Positions 50,775 to 59,890 of a stretch of DNA of 64,000 nucleotides are shown here, piece by piece. The stretch is taken from positions 124,001 to 188,000 of the forward strand of contig NZ_JBGUAU010000005.1 of the NCBI RefSeq assembly GCF_041820985.1, in the 5' to 3' direction. Source of the stretch: Evansella sp041820985 (GTDB lineage Bacteria; Bacillota; Bacilli; Bacillales; Salisediminibacteriaceae). Position numbers and translations under genes: made by a program. Each line of letters begins with the position of its first letter. The first letter of the stretch is position 1. The notes beneath the pieces are model-generated. The model searched no databases and had not been told where the DNA came from. It worked only from the letters and a program-made list of their open reading frames with translations.

Positions 50775-51042
50775 ATGTTATCTTACACACTATTTTTAAA
50801 TAATTTAAATTATTTTATTTATTCTGACTACGACAAGAACAGCTATAGCAACAATGGAAACGGTTACTATATTTCCATATTTTCCTTTCTATTTTTTTGT
50901 ATTTCATTATTTCTCTTTTTCGTCTCTCATGGAAATTATGTAATGCTTTCTAACATAAAAGTAAGTTAAAACTACAAGGAGATTTACACTGAGTATCGAA
51001 TTACATACTATGTAACTGTTTTCATACTAGGAGAAGGTGTGG

Positions 51043-51762
51043 ATGAAAATGAAGAAGAGTGTATTTATTACAGGTGCGGACAGAGGTTTAGGACTAGCCT
51101 TTGTGAAGGTTTTTCTTCAAGAGGACTATCACGTCTTTGCGGGGCAATTTATGCCTGATTGGCAGGAACTGTCTGAGCTGAAAAGTCATTATCGTGAAGA
51201 GCTTGACATCGTTTCCTTAGATGTGACAAATCAAGAATCTGTTGATGCTGCTTCTAATTTCGTTAAAGATAAGGATGGGCAATTGGACATCCTTATAAAT
51301 AATGCCGCCTTATTTCAAGATCGTTCCGAAGATATCTTCGGTGAACTTCATTTCGATGACATGAAAAAAATCTATGATACGAATGTATTAGGTCCATTAC
51401 GAATCTCTCACTCTCTCGCCCCTTTGTTGCTGAAAGGTGACGGGAAAATGCTTGTGAATATATCTTCAGAAGCAGGAAGTATCTCCGACGCTTATCGAAA
51501 ACAAGAATATGGCTATTGCATGTCAAAGGCTGCACTCAATATGCAAGGGAAAATCCTACAAAATCACTTGCAAGAATATGGGATCAAGGTTCTATCCATC
51601 CACCCCGGCTATGTGAAATCCTACATGTTAGGAACATTTAATCACGAAGCAACCATTGATGCGATGGAATCGGCAATGGGAATCGTTAAGCAAATACTAG
51701 CTTCTCCCTCCGTTGAGGAGCATATGTACATTGATTATCAAGGAAATAAACTTAATTGGTAA
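51043..51762 (+). CDS. SDR family oxidoreductase
   Basis: A 239-residue short-chain dehydrogenase. It has the cofactor motif GADRGLGLAF (residues 10-19), NNAALF near 88, NISSEAGS and YGYCMSKAALN with Tyr and Lys. AGGAG lies nine bases ahead of the ATG at 51043. It is followed after 12 bases by a ThuA-like gene, so the pair probably acts in one sugar-oxidation or carbohydrate pathway. Substrate unknown. Confidence 0.82.
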   Translation: MKMKKSVFITGADRGLGLAFVKVFLQEDYHVFAGQFMPDWQELSELKSHYREELDIVSLDVTNQESVDAASNFVKDKDGQLDILINNAALFQDRSEDIFGELHFDDMKKIYDTNVLGPLRISHSLAPLLLKGDGKMLVNISSEAGSISDAYRKQEYGYCMSKAALNMQGKILQNHLQEYGIKVLSIHPGYVKSYMLGTFNHEATIDAMESAMGIVKQILASPSVEEHMYIDYQGNKLNW

Positions 51763-51774
51763 GGAGAGATAATG

Positions 51775-52419
51775 ATGAAAATCGTGGCATTACTAGGAGA
51801 CTACTGGCACCCTGCTGAAAATATGACACCTGGCTTAGAAGCTGCTGTATCTAGACTTGCAAAAACAATGGATATTGATCTTCAGTATATTACACACGAG
51901 GAAGTTTCCTCTGTACTTGATGCAAAACCAGATTTATTTATAATTGGGAAAATGGGTACATTGAATCCCAAAGATGAAAAAGTAATCACTTGGTTACGTG
52001 ATGATCTGGATAAGAAGGTTGTTCGATTCGTAGAAGAAGGTGGCAGCGTCCTTGCTTGGCATTCAGGAATGGCTAGTTATGATAACAATAGCAATTACAT
52101 TCAAATGCTTCGTGGCTATTTTGATTTCCATCCCCCTGGATTACAGGATGTAACATATATGCTGAAAGAAGATGAAAAAACGGGAGAAAATACTTTTCCA
52201 CTAGTAGATGAACAATATTTTGTTGTTTGTGACTCGGAAAATACAGAAGTAGACCTATGGAGCACTGGCGTAGACGGAGATTCCCTCGCCGCTTGGAAGC
52301 ATCCTTTTGGAAAAGGAAAGGTATGCTGCTTTACTCCCGCACATACAAAGGAAGCAAATCTAGATGAAAACGTGTTGAAATTGTTGGTGGAAAAAATAGA
52401 GTGGACACTGTCTAAGTAA
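51775..52419 (+). CDS. ThuA-like domain protein
   Basis: A 214-residue protein of the ThuA / glutamine-amidotransferase-like fold. Landmarks are IVALLGDYWHPAENMTPGLE, VRFVEEGGSVLAWHSGMASY and GYFDFHPPG, then AWKHPFGKGKVCCFTPAHTK near the end. The start at 51775 is chosen because GGAG lies eight bases upstream. ThuA proteins act in trehalose or other disaccharide use next to dehydrogenases, as with the SDR here. The catalytic role is unclear. Confidence 0.78.
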   Translation: MKIVALLGDYWHPAENMTPGLEAAVSRLAKTMDIDLQYITHEEVSSVLDAKPDLFIIGKMGTLNPKDEKVITWLRDDLDKKVVRFVEEGGSVLAWHSGMASYDNNSNYIQMLRGYFDFHPPGLQDVTYMLKEDEKTGENTFPLVDEQYFVVCDSENTEVDLWSTGVDGDSLAAWKHPFGKGKVCCFTPAHTKEANLDENVLKLLVEKIEWTLSK

Positions 52420-52422
52420 AAG

Positions 52423-52460
52423 AAACGGTTCTTGCAAGATTATTGCAAGAACCGTTTTTG
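52423..52460. terminator. Two-way terminator
   Basis: AAACGGTTCTTGCAA and TTGCAAGAACCGTTT are a perfect 15-bp stem with a short loop and T tail. It lies between convergent genes. Confidence 0.9.
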
Positions 52461-52748
52461 TTACATTATATCGTTTGCTTCTGAAATCCACTGTTTCACT
52501 TGTGTTTTTTCACTATCAGTTAACTGATAATTCGGAGAGTCACAGCCTTCTTCATACAAAATAATTTGCAAAGCCTCTTTGTCCTCATTTAAAATGACGA
52601 GGATTTCAGGATCCACAATATCCTCTGGCATCTCTTCCGATGAAAAACCTACGATACAGTGCACCCAATGCTGAACAGGGAATGCTTCTTTTATATATAA
52701 ATTCGTTAACGTTATTTCCGAGTATTTCTCAAAATTTAAGTCTATCAT
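52461..52748 (-). CDS. Hypothetical protein, 95 residues
   Basis: A small acidic soluble protein. MIDLNFEKYSEITLTNLYIK starts it, and LTDSEKTQVKQWISEANDIM is a C-terminal helix. No known domain recognised. GGAG lies ahead of the ATG. Ends inside a shared terminator with the ThuA gene. Confidence 0.6.
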   Translation of the reverse strand: MIDLNFEKYSEITLTNLYIKEAFPVQHWVHCIVGFSSEEMPEDIVDPEILVILNEDKEALQIILYEEGCDSPNYQLTDSEKTQVKQWISEANDIM

Positions 52749-52861
52749 TTTTTATCGCTCCTTATCTTTTTACTATACAACAATTCAAAAATGTATTCAC
52801 TTTTCACATAAGAAGGAACCTTTTTATCATTGTCTCGTATATAACCAATGGGAGTGATGAT

Positions 52862-53410
52862 ATGGAGCAAACATTACATATAACGGTACCTCTTTTAAAG
52901 TACTCAAAGAAACCTTTTTACATATACGATGGTCATACATGTGTTGGTAGCGTAAAAAAGTTACCTATACAAGGACGTTTTCGTTTTTTTATTCACTTTT
53001 TAAATCTCTTCATGAGCAGAGCAGGTTTTGAAAAAATAAACATCATAGGACTTACCGAAAAGGAAGAAACATTTATCAAAGTGACGGAACAATCCTTTCG
53101 TGATAATCTATATAAAATGAAGTGGAACATTTCTTTGAACCATCATGACGAAAACTTTTTATTACGAGACAATACGAAGATTTCAACCCATGTAAGCATG
53201 ACTTATGAAAAAAAAGAAGATGAATTTATTTTTCAAAGAACAGGTGTAGGATCCACTTACGAGGTTATACATAAAGAGCGAAATGAAGTCATTGCAATAA
53301 TAAAGCCCTACCACCTTTTATCTAGAAAGGTTGGAATTGATTTGAAGTCAGATGACCTTCATCTATTGGAGTTAGTATCCATTTATTACACGATTCGATT
53401 AACATATTAA
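52862..53410 (+). CDS. Tubby-C-terminal-like (LURP-one-like) protein
   Basis: A 182-residue protein. It is beta-rich with a regular pattern of strands around KPFYIYDGHTCVGSVKKLP, INIIGLTEKEETFIKVTEQS and the end VGIDLKSDDLHLLELVSIYY, as in the tubby C-terminal-like superfamily (YxjI type). The start is set by GGAG seven bases before the ATG at 52862; the frame is open further upstream but would overlap the convergent gene. Followed by the YcdB/YcdC protein after 28 bases. Role unknown. Confidence 0.6.
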   Translation: MEQTLHITVPLLKYSKKPFYIYDGHTCVGSVKKLPIQGRFRFFIHFLNLFMSRAGFEKINIIGLTEKEETFIKVTEQSFRDNLYKMKWNISLNHHDENFLLRDNTKISTHVSMTYEKKEDEFIFQRTGVGSTYEVIHKERNEVIAIIKPYHLLSRKVGIDLKSDDLHLLELVSIYYTIRLTY

Positions 53411-53438
53411 ACTAGTAAATCTAAAAGGAGATTAACCT

Positions 53439-54866
53439 ATGGAAAATATAGCAAATAAACTACGAAAATATATAAAAGGCCAACCAGAAATTAAAATTAT
53501 AGCAGGAGAATATGATACATCGATCGTGGATGCTCATACAGAGGAATGGTATGGAGAAGTACATTTTCAGGAAGATGGCTCTCTCCAAGGCTTCGATATA
53601 GAACTCTATAATGAGGATGAGGCTGTACCAGATACTACTCCCCCTCTACCTGAAGATAAAATTGCTCTATTTTTACATAAGGCAGAGCAGTTTGTGAATG
53701 ACTTTGTTACTAGTGAAGTAGAATTCGGAATGTTTTCAGAGTGGATCAATGGCAATTATATCATTATTTATGAGGAGATAGACGGAAAGCTAGGCATCCC
53801 TATCCCCCATACAGGTTGCACGCTATATATGAATCAAAATGGTGATATTACTTCCGCTCAGCTTGGAAAAAAAGAGTATACACTTGAGTATCCGGATCTT
53901 CAAATATCAAAAGAAGAAGCAAAGGAAATTTTACGTAACGAATCTATTATAGAGTTAGCAATATTAGCTGAAGAAAATAAAACTGTGGAGCTTGTCTATC
54001 GTGTAAATCCAGCTATAACAGGGGTTAAGGTAGATGGAACAATAGATAACGTTCTAGAATTTATGGATGTAGAAGAACTTCCCGTTCACTCACTAGAAAA
54101 AACAGTGTGTGAGGAAAGCTTAGAAAAGATGCTCGGAATAACAGAAGAATTTGTTATGTTTAAGGATGATGGAGAATCAAAGCTATGGGTAGAGAAAGAA
54201 ACACTTGATAATGTTGATCCAGAAGAAGAAATTCATCATAAAGTTTCGTTCTTTGAAGATGCAACTGGTCAATTTATTGCTTCGGATGTTAATTGGGAAA
54301 AAACAGAATCCACATTAGTACACGAGGAGTTACAGGTTCGTGCTACAAAGTTTCTTGAATTAATGGTTGGAAATATACACGAAAAGTATTGGTTAGAGCA
54401 ACCACAACAGAATGACGCTGCACTGTACGAAGCGGACGAAGAATTAGAGGAGGTAGACACTCAAGAAGATGATGATTATGATTATCCTTATCATCCACCC
54501 GAACCCACTCAACTATTTACCTTCATCCGTCAACATAAGGGAATGAAAATAGAAGGTTTTGATGCAATCGTTCATGTAGGGATGTATACTGGACTGATTC
54601 GTGAATGCTCTACAACAAAGGTGAATGAGTCCCAATTAAAATCCTTACGTATCGTTCCAACTATTTCTTTAGAAGAAGCAGAAAAAAGATACTTCGATGA
54701 GATGAAAATGATGCTTATCCGTTCCGTTAAAAACTTTGATGATACGTCTATTTATGACTTAACTTATACCATGAACTTCCCTGGAAAACATGGAACCATC
54801 GAAAAGATAAGTGCTCATACTGGTGAAGTCACGTATGTAGAAACGGGAATCATTAAAGAAGGTTAA
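53439..54866 (+). CDS. YcdB/YcdC repeat protein
   Basis: A 475-residue cytoplasmic protein with three PepSY-like YcdB/YcdC segments: LYMNQNGDITSAQLGKKEYT around residue 130, SLEKMLGITEEFVMFKD around 225-245 and KISAHTGEVTYVETG at the end. A strongly acidic linker (residues 330-355, EELEEVDTQEDDDYDYPY) separates the halves. There is no signal peptide, unlike the secreted B. subtilis members, so it may act inside the cell. Function unknown. Confidence 0.65.
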   Translation: MENIANKLRKYIKGQPEIKIIAGEYDTSIVDAHTEEWYGEVHFQEDGSLQGFDIELYNEDEAVPDTTPPLPEDKIALFLHKAEQFVNDFVTSEVEFGMFSEWINGNYIIIYEEIDGKLGIPIPHTGCTLYMNQNGDITSAQLGKKEYTLEYPDLQISKEEAKEILRNESIIELAILAEENKTVELVYRVNPAITGVKVDGTIDNVLEFMDVEELPVHSLEKTVCEESLEKMLGITEEFVMFKDDGESKLWVEKETLDNVDPEEEIHHKVSFFEDATGQFIASDVNWEKTESTLVHEELQVRATKFLELMVGNIHEKYWLEQPQQNDAALYEADEELEEVDTQEDDDYDYPYHPPEPTQLFTFIRQHKGMKIEGFDAIVHVGMYTGLIRECSTTKVNESQLKSLRIVPTISLEEAEKRYFDEMKMMLIRSVKNFDDTSIYDLTYTMNFPGKHGTIEKISAHTGEVTYVETGIIKEG

Positions 54867-54875
54867 AAGAAAATG

Positions 54876-54915
54876 GAGGTTGTTCCAAATTACTACATCT
54901 TTCTGGAACAACCTC
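54876..54915. terminator. Hairpin between convergent genes
   Basis: GAGGTTGTTCCA and TGGAACAACCTC are a perfect 12-bp stem. On the minus strand a CATTTTCTTTT tract follows. Confidence 0.55.
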
Positions 54916-54961
54916 TAATATAAGCAATCTCTTTGGACAAACAATTAGCATGCAAGTACCT

Positions 54962-55192
54962 CTAGGAATTCTCCGGCATAAACCAAACAATTTCACATAT
55001 TCGAACAAAAAACGTAGAGTTTCCCTCTTGAACAACAACATGATCTGGTTTTGCATCCACAACAATTCCATTTACTGGACCACGGGTAGTATCAATAACA
55101 ACTCTCTTACGTATCAGACTGTAAAATGCTCCATAAACATAAGGCTCAACTACAACAACTTCTTTAGGTCCTTGCCCCATCTGTCCATTCAT
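54962..55192 (-). CDS. yuzF: YuzF/DUF2642 family protein
   Basis: A 76-residue protein of the YuzF / DUF2642 family seen in spore-forming Bacillaceae. VVIDTTRGPVNGIVVDAKPD and HVVVQEGNSTFFVRICEIVW are the conserved strands, an Sm/KOW-like barrel. GGAGGGG precedes the ATG. The family is linked to spore coat or sporulation, mainly from expression in B. subtilis relatives. Confidence 0.75.
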   Translation of the reverse strand: MNGQMGQGPKEVVVVEPYVYGAFYSLIRKRVVIDTTRGPVNGIVVDAKPDHVVVQEGNSTFFVRICEIVWFMPENS

Positions 55193-55383
55193 TCAAGCCC
55201 CTCCAACTTTTTATTTCGGTTCCCTCTTGAATGTATGATATCCTCAACTTGTTTCATTCTAGTTATTTTACAGAAATAGATACATTGGATGGCAATTAAT
55301 TAAGTGACATTGGATAACTCATCGGTTAAGTACAAGAAGTTGTTTACTTTCCTAGTACATTAAATTCATTTCCCCTCTCTTTT

Positions 55384-55446
55384 TTGTTGCAAACGCAACA
55401 ATTATAAGGTAAATTAAAGAAGAGTAGATTGTTGCACTTACAACAA
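55384..55446 (+). promoter_or_regulatory. Two palindromic operators of the marR-paiA operon
   Basis: TTGTTGC-AAAC-GCAACAA (55384-55401) is a perfect palindrome. TTGTTG-CACTTA-CAACAA (55429-55446) is a second, 45 bases on. A TATAAG at 55403 lies between them. The second ends 19 bases before the marR start codon, so binding should block transcription. This suits autorepression by the MarR protein. Confidence 0.6.
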
Positions 55447-55465
55447 AAAAATTCTAGGAGGTAAT

Positions 55466-55918
55466 ATGAAACAAATACTTCGTGAAATCGGACTGATAGC
55501 CAGAGCACTAGATTCGATAAGTAATATAGAATTTAAAGAATATGACCTTACAAAAGGGCAGTATTTGTACCTTGTGCGAATATACGAAAACCCAGGAATC
55601 ATCCAAGAAAAGCTAGCTGAGATGATAAAAGTGGACCGAACATCCGCAGCACGTGCAATAAAAAAACTTGAATTAAATGGCTTTATCGAAAAGAAAGAAG
55701 ATGAATACAACAAAAAAATAAAAAAACTTTATTCAACAGAGAAGGGAAATCAAGTTTATCCCTTTATCATGAAAGAAAATAATTACTCTAATTCGGTTGC
55801 GTTAGAAGGTTTTACCGAAGAAGAAGCAGAGAGTATTTTCAAACTCCTTCATAGAGTAAGAAAAAATGTAGAGAAAGACTGGGAAAGTGTGAAAAAAGGA
55901 AACAAGAGAAATTATTGA
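55466..55918 (+). CDS. MarR-family transcriptional regulator
   Basis: A 150-residue MarR protein with a winged helix-turn-helix (about residues 25-95: GQYLYLVRIYENPGIIQEKL, then VDRTSAARAIKKLELNGFIE) and flanking dimerisation helices. AGGAGG precedes the ATG. It heads an operon with paiA after 21 bases. The operators just upstream suggest autoregulation and control of polyamine acetylation. Confidence 0.88.
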   Translation: MKQILREIGLIARALDSISNIEFKEYDLTKGQYLYLVRIYENPGIIQEKLAEMIKVDRTSAARAIKKLELNGFIEKKEDEYNKKIKKLYSTEKGNQVYPFIMKENNYSNSVALEGFTEEEAESIFKLLHRVRKNVEKDWESVKKGNKRNY

Positions 55919-55939
55919 AGATAGTAAGGAGTGATTATC

Positions 55940-56458
55940 ATGACTGTACATATAAAAAAATGCAACATGGAAGATTTACAATTACTTCAAGAAATGAGTA
56001 TTGAAACATTCAATGATACCTTTAAAGATCAAAATTCACCTGAAAATATGAAAATCTATTTGGAAAGGGCATTTGACTTAAAACAATTAGAAAAAGAATT
56101 ATCCAATCCTTCTTCACACTTCTTTTTCGTCTATTTAAATGACAACGTAGCTGGATATTTAAAGGTCAATATTAATGATGCTCAGTCGGAAGAAATGGGT
56201 CATGAATCACTAGAAATTGAGAGAGTTTATGTAAAGAACGACTTTCAAAAACATGGTCTTGGGAAACATCTGTTACATAAAGCGATGGAACTTGCAATGG
56301 ATTATAATAAAAAGAATATTTGGCTAGGTGTATGGGAAAAAAATGAAAATGCCATTTCTTTTTATAAAAAAATGGGGTTTGTCCAAATAGATTCCCACTC
56401 TTTTTATATGGGGGACGAAGAACAAATCGATTTTATAATGACTAAAACGTTCAATTGA
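55940..56458 (+). CDS. paiA: Spermidine/spermine N(1)-acetyltransferase PaiA
   Basis: A 172-residue GNAT acetyltransferase. It closely follows B. subtilis PaiA as I remember it: LSIETFNDTFKDQNSPENMK, LEKELSNPSSHFFFVY, QKHGLGKHLLHKAMELA (the acetyl-CoA loop QKHGLGK) and WEKNENAISFYKKMGFVQ. It acetylates spermidine and spermine to limit polyamine levels. GGAG eight bases upstream sets the start. The usual partner paiB is absent and a MarR gene is in its place. Confidence 0.92.
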   Translation: MTVHIKKCNMEDLQLLQEMSIETFNDTFKDQNSPENMKIYLERAFDLKQLEKELSNPSSHFFFVYLNDNVAGYLKVNINDAQSEEMGHESLEIERVYVKNDFQKHGLGKHLLHKAMELAMDYNKKNIWLGVWEKNENAISFYKKMGFVQIDSHSFYMGDEEQIDFIMTKTFN

Positions 56459-56467
56459 ATTTTATAT

Positions 56468-56896
56468 TCATTCATCAAAAAACTCCATATGGGGTTTTTC
56501 TTTTTTATAGTAATCTAATCTATCTTTTAGAGTACCTGTATGAAATTCAAACTTATGACCATCCGGATCAGTAAAATAGATAGACCGTTTGTCTTTTTCA
56601 TCTCTTGGACGACCCGATAGTATGTTCACATTCTGATCCTCTAGTTTACAGTACAAGTTGTCGATTTCAGCTCCTTCCACTGAAAAAGCGATATGTGTAT
56701 AGGATTCATTTATTTCATTACGGGGTATATTTTTCTCTACATTAAGAGCAAGCCACATACCATGTAAATCAAAATATGCAGTGTTTCTACCTTTCACTAA
56801 CAATTTTGCATCAAATACATCCGTGTAAAACTGGATAGATGTTTCTAAATCAGAAACCGAAAATAAAAAATGATTAAGTCCTGTTATGGCCACCAT
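56468..56896 (-). CDS. fosB: FosB-type metallothiol transferase
   Basis: A 142-residue glyoxalase/vicinal-oxygen-chelate protein that inactivates fosfomycin by adding bacillithiol or cysteine. Metal ligands are His in GLNHFLFS (residue 9), His in YTHIAFSV and Glu in HKFEFHTG. YFTDPDGHKFEFHTGTLKDRL and KPHMEFF are FosB hallmarks. I start at 56896, five bases past GAGG; a GTG one codon later fits slightly better for spacing. It is chromosomal as in many Bacillus species. Confidence 0.9.
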   Translation of the reverse strand: MVAITGLNHFLFSVSDLETSIQFYTDVFDAKLLVKGRNTAYFDLHGMWLALNVEKNIPRNEINESYTHIAFSVEGAEIDNLYCKLEDQNVNILSGRPRDEKDKRSIYFTDPDGHKFEFHTGTLKDRLDYYKKEKPHMEFFDE

Positions 56897-56958
56897 TCTC
56901 ACCTCTAATTTACAATTTGTTCCGATATTATTACTTCTTCCACTTAGTAAGTTCCTAC

Positions 56959-57412
56959 CTATTTTAACTCCAAATAATGAGTTGAATTAGGATAATGACT
57001 AGACTTTAGAAATCCAAATGTAGAATAAAATCGAGCACCTTGTTCCGTATCTGTATGAAGTACAAGCACTTTAAATTGCTTTTTTGCATTTTGAATTATT
57101 TTTTTCAACAAGAGACTTCCTAATCCTTCCCTCCGATACTCTTTACAAACATAAAACCTTTTTACTCTTCCTTACATACGTCTCGTTTGAGTATGGATCT
57201 AGATTAACTCCACCAATTGCAATAATTTTTCCTTTATCGTTCAAAATAGCAAATAAAGCCTCTCCCAAATGGTTAAATGTGTTAGTGCCACTTTTATAAT
57301 CATCTAGTAATCTTTCTACAAAACGAAAACCCTCTTCTTTGCTTTGCTTGACTATACAATCCAAATCAAAATCTAGTAAATTATCTATTTTCATTACTTT
57401 ATATTCTTGCAT
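56959..57412 (-). pseudogene. GNAT acetyltransferase with one frameshift
   Basis: From the ATG at 57412 (MQEYKVMKIDNLLDFDLDC) the frame runs to IIAIGGVNLDPYSNETYV and then stops after a few odd residues. In the next frame the protein continues as GRVKRFYVCKEYRREGLGSL, LLKKIIQNA and GARFYSTFGFLKSSHYPNST, with the acetyl-CoA loop RREGLGS, to a TAG at 56959. One extra base near 57175 accounts for the break. Joined length is about 150 residues, normal for a GNAT. Either a recent mutation or a sequencing error. Confidence 0.8.
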
Positions 57413-57518
57413 ACTTCCTCCAGAAAAAATACTCATGTCATCCAAAACACCAGTAACATAAAAATAGCGTAAAATTTTTTTATCTTTAGTAAAATTACTC
57501 TAACTTTTAACTATCTCT

Positions 57519-59324
57519 TCAATTATTCCTTCTTAAATACTCAATAGCGGTTTCTAAATAATCATCTATTCCATCTCGTACAGATTCCATTTTACGTTCA
57601 ACAAAAACATCTGGCTCAATACCAATAATATTTAGTTTGGAGCCGTCTTGGACCAATACTTGCATTCCAGTCCACATCACTTCAAATCCACTAATCAATT
57701 TCATTAATTGAATGGTTCCAGTTGCTCCCGCTGTTGGTTGACCAATCAATGTTCCTAATTCGTAATAATCCACAATATTTAGAATGGTTTCAGGTCTACT
57801 CTTTGCTGATGAATCGATTAAGAAGACAATTTCTCCAGTAATTTTCGGCTCTTTTGGAGTGAGTTCCCACGGTTCAATCTTATCAAATCTAATCTGTTCT
57901 TGGTCTGGATATATAGTCTGTAAAACATTGAATTGATGGGAGACAACAGGTTGATCAATGATATATTCCAAAAGATAACGAATGTTAAAATCATATGGAT
58001 AGCCTCTCATATCAAAAATGATCCCTCTAGCTTCACGCATTTCTTCTAAATAGTGCTTTGCCTGATCAACATACACCGCTCCAGTTAGATTTACATAAAA
58101 AATATCTTCATCAACATAATAAAAATTTCGAGATCTATTATATTCATCTCCCCTATACTCTTGCGTAAAGCGGGGAGAAATCGCAACTGAAAATTGTTCG
58201 TCGTTTCGGTCAAATGTTAGTTCTGCTGGCTTAGAAGTATGATTTCTCAATAATTCATTTAAGGAATAATATTTTTTCCATTGCACTGATCCAGATATCA
58301 TATTTTCATATTCGTCGATAATTTCTGCGATATCTCGATCGTTCTTTTTTAAAAGAATATCCCCCTTTTGAATCTCGTCCAAACCAGAAGCAGTTACAAC
58401 AAAATCATTAGCAATTCTAGTAAGGTGAAACGGAAAAAATCTCTCTGAATGTGCTGGATTACGTACATCCATGTGACCGTCTTGTAGTGGTTCTAACATT
58501 GTTAGTAAACTTACTCTAAAGTCAGTAGCATCTACATCAGTTAATGTGGAAGATAATGTATTTATAAGCTGCTTATCCCAATCAACCTGAACAATATCAA
58601 AGGCAGGATAAAAATGTTGAAATATTGTCCACGTAATTACGGTATCTGCGATTCTGATATTTTCATTGGATAGACTATTATCATATATATTTATTTCTTT
58701 AAGTAGCAGCTGTAATTTATCAAATTCTTCTAATTGGCTCTCCGAACTACCCAATGTTCTATTTCCATCATGATAGAGGGTAAGGGGGAAAGACACAGTA
58801 ATATCTTCGTTTATTTTTCGGTTTACAACATAATGCGGAGGGATTTCTTCTTCAAAAAGTAGTATCTTCTCATGATCTTCTGAAAAAACTCTTTCGCTAA
58901 AATAACCTGGTATTTGTAACCCTACACCATAGTGTTTCCAACCAACTATTTTCATTGCTTCGGTTTTATCGGGGAGCTCTGTTTTCTGAATCTTTTCATC
59001 TGAAAAAGAAAGTTGTAGAGTAGGTGCTATAGGCTTAAAAAGTATTTCAAGTTGTTCTTTTAAATCGTGGATATGGGTAATATGTTTTACCTTCTCTATT
59101 CCATATAGAAGAAACCGTTCCCAGTCTAACTCATATGCTTCATCACTTGGATGAAAATAACGGATATATCCATAAAGTTTTGCAAAAGTATAAAGATTTT
59201 TAACCATTCTCTCCTCTTCATTCAAAAGATCATATTCATAGTTTTGATCATCTACACTGCTACAACCATTTAAGATCAAAAAACTTAGCAATAAAAAAAG
59301 ATATGCTTTTATCCCCCTCTCCAA
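57519..59324 (-). CDS. S41-family peptidase lipoprotein
   Basis: A protein of about 601 residues with a lipoprotein signal (FLILNGCSS, Cys near residue 21). It has a propeller-like or helical N-terminal part and a C-terminal S41 peptidase core: GIIFDMRGYP, FLIDSSAKSRPETILNIV with the likely nucleophile Ser, and TLIGQPTAGATGTIQLM. The Lys of CtpA-type enzymes is not at its usual place, so it is nearer the tricorn-like subgroup. The TTG at 59324 fits GAGAGGG eight bases upstream; GTG at 59333 is an alternative. Outside-facing protease. Confidence 0.75.
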   Translation of the reverse strand: MERGIKAYLFLLLSFLILNGCSSVDDQNYEYDLLNEEERMVKNLYTFAKLYGYIRYFHPSDEAYELDWERFLLYGIEKVKHITHIHDLKEQLEILFKPIAPTLQLSFSDEKIQKTELPDKTEAMKIVGWKHYGVGLQIPGYFSERVFSEDHEKILLFEEEIPPHYVVNRKINEDITVSFPLTLYHDGNRTLGSSESQLEEFDKLQLLLKEINIYDNSLSNENIRIADTVITWTIFQHFYPAFDIVQVDWDKQLINTLSSTLTDVDATDFRVSLLTMLEPLQDGHMDVRNPAHSERFFPFHLTRIANDFVVTASGLDEIQKGDILLKKNDRDIAEIIDEYENMISGSVQWKKYYSLNELLRNHTSKPAELTFDRNDEQFSVAISPRFTQEYRGDEYNRSRNFYYVDEDIFYVNLTGAVYVDQAKHYLEEMREARGIIFDMRGYPYDFNIRYLLEYIIDQPVVSHQFNVLQTIYPDQEQIRFDKIEPWELTPKEPKITGEIVFLIDSSAKSRPETILNIVDYYELGTLIGQPTAGATGTIQLMKLISGFEVMWTGMQVLVQDGSKLNIIGIEPDVFVERKMESVRDGIDDYLETAIEYLRRNN

Positions 59325-59462
59325 TTCGACCACCCTCTCTTGTTACCCTCATTGCTATTTAGTTAAGTACAACTATTTACGAAATGAAAACGAACAAGTT
59401 TCAAAAAATGAGTAACTCAGTCTTTACATAGCAGCTGGAAAATAACACCCTTACTTAAATAA

Positions 59463-59494
59463 AAATGACCAATTAGGTGACTAATTGGTCATTT
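59463..59494 (-). terminator. Perfect hairpin, likely terminator
   Basis: AAATGACCAATTAG and CTAATTGGTCATTT form a perfect 14-bp stem with a 4-base loop. On the minus strand a TTTATTT tract follows. It lies past the stop of the gene at 59596. Confidence 0.7.
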
Positions 59495-59595
59495 ATCAAA
59501 ATGTATAATTTGAATATTTGCCTAATCACGGAAACTTACAAAAAAAGAAAACATCAATTTCGTATGAAGGGGAAGGATAGTTGAATTACCATAAT

Positions 59596-59874
59596 TCAAT
59601 CAAAGTAGAATAACATTCGTATGCCCAATTGATAGATTACAATAAAATTAACTAGGATGAAAGCTGGGATAACCACTTTTTGAGCGGACAGCTTCCAATT
59701 TTCTCTTGTTAGTGCCCAAGAAATCACAAAAAAAGTGCACCAAATGAATCCCGCCATTATTACTAAGCTCCTTAGAACATCTACTATTGTATCTCCTGTA
59801 TTTCTGGTAGTTACAAGTACGATAGTAACAAGTATGTAAAGTATAATTAAAGGAACAAGTAATTTAATTTTCAT
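59596..59874 (-). CDS. Hypothetical membrane protein, 92 residues
   Basis: Three hydrophobic helices (about residues 3-22, 34-53 and 66-88). The ATG at 59874 is chosen because AGGAGG is seven bases upstream; an ATG five codons earlier is itself followed by that site. It begins 16 bases after the arylamine acetyltransferase stop codon and is probably cotranscribed with it. Function unknown. Confidence 0.6.
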   Translation of the reverse strand: MKIKLLVPLIILYILVTIVLVTTRNTGDTIVDVLRSLVIMAGFIWCTFFVISWALTRENWKLSAQKVVIPAFILVNFIVIYQLGIRMLFYFD

Positions 59875-59890
59875 TATTTCCCTCCTCATT

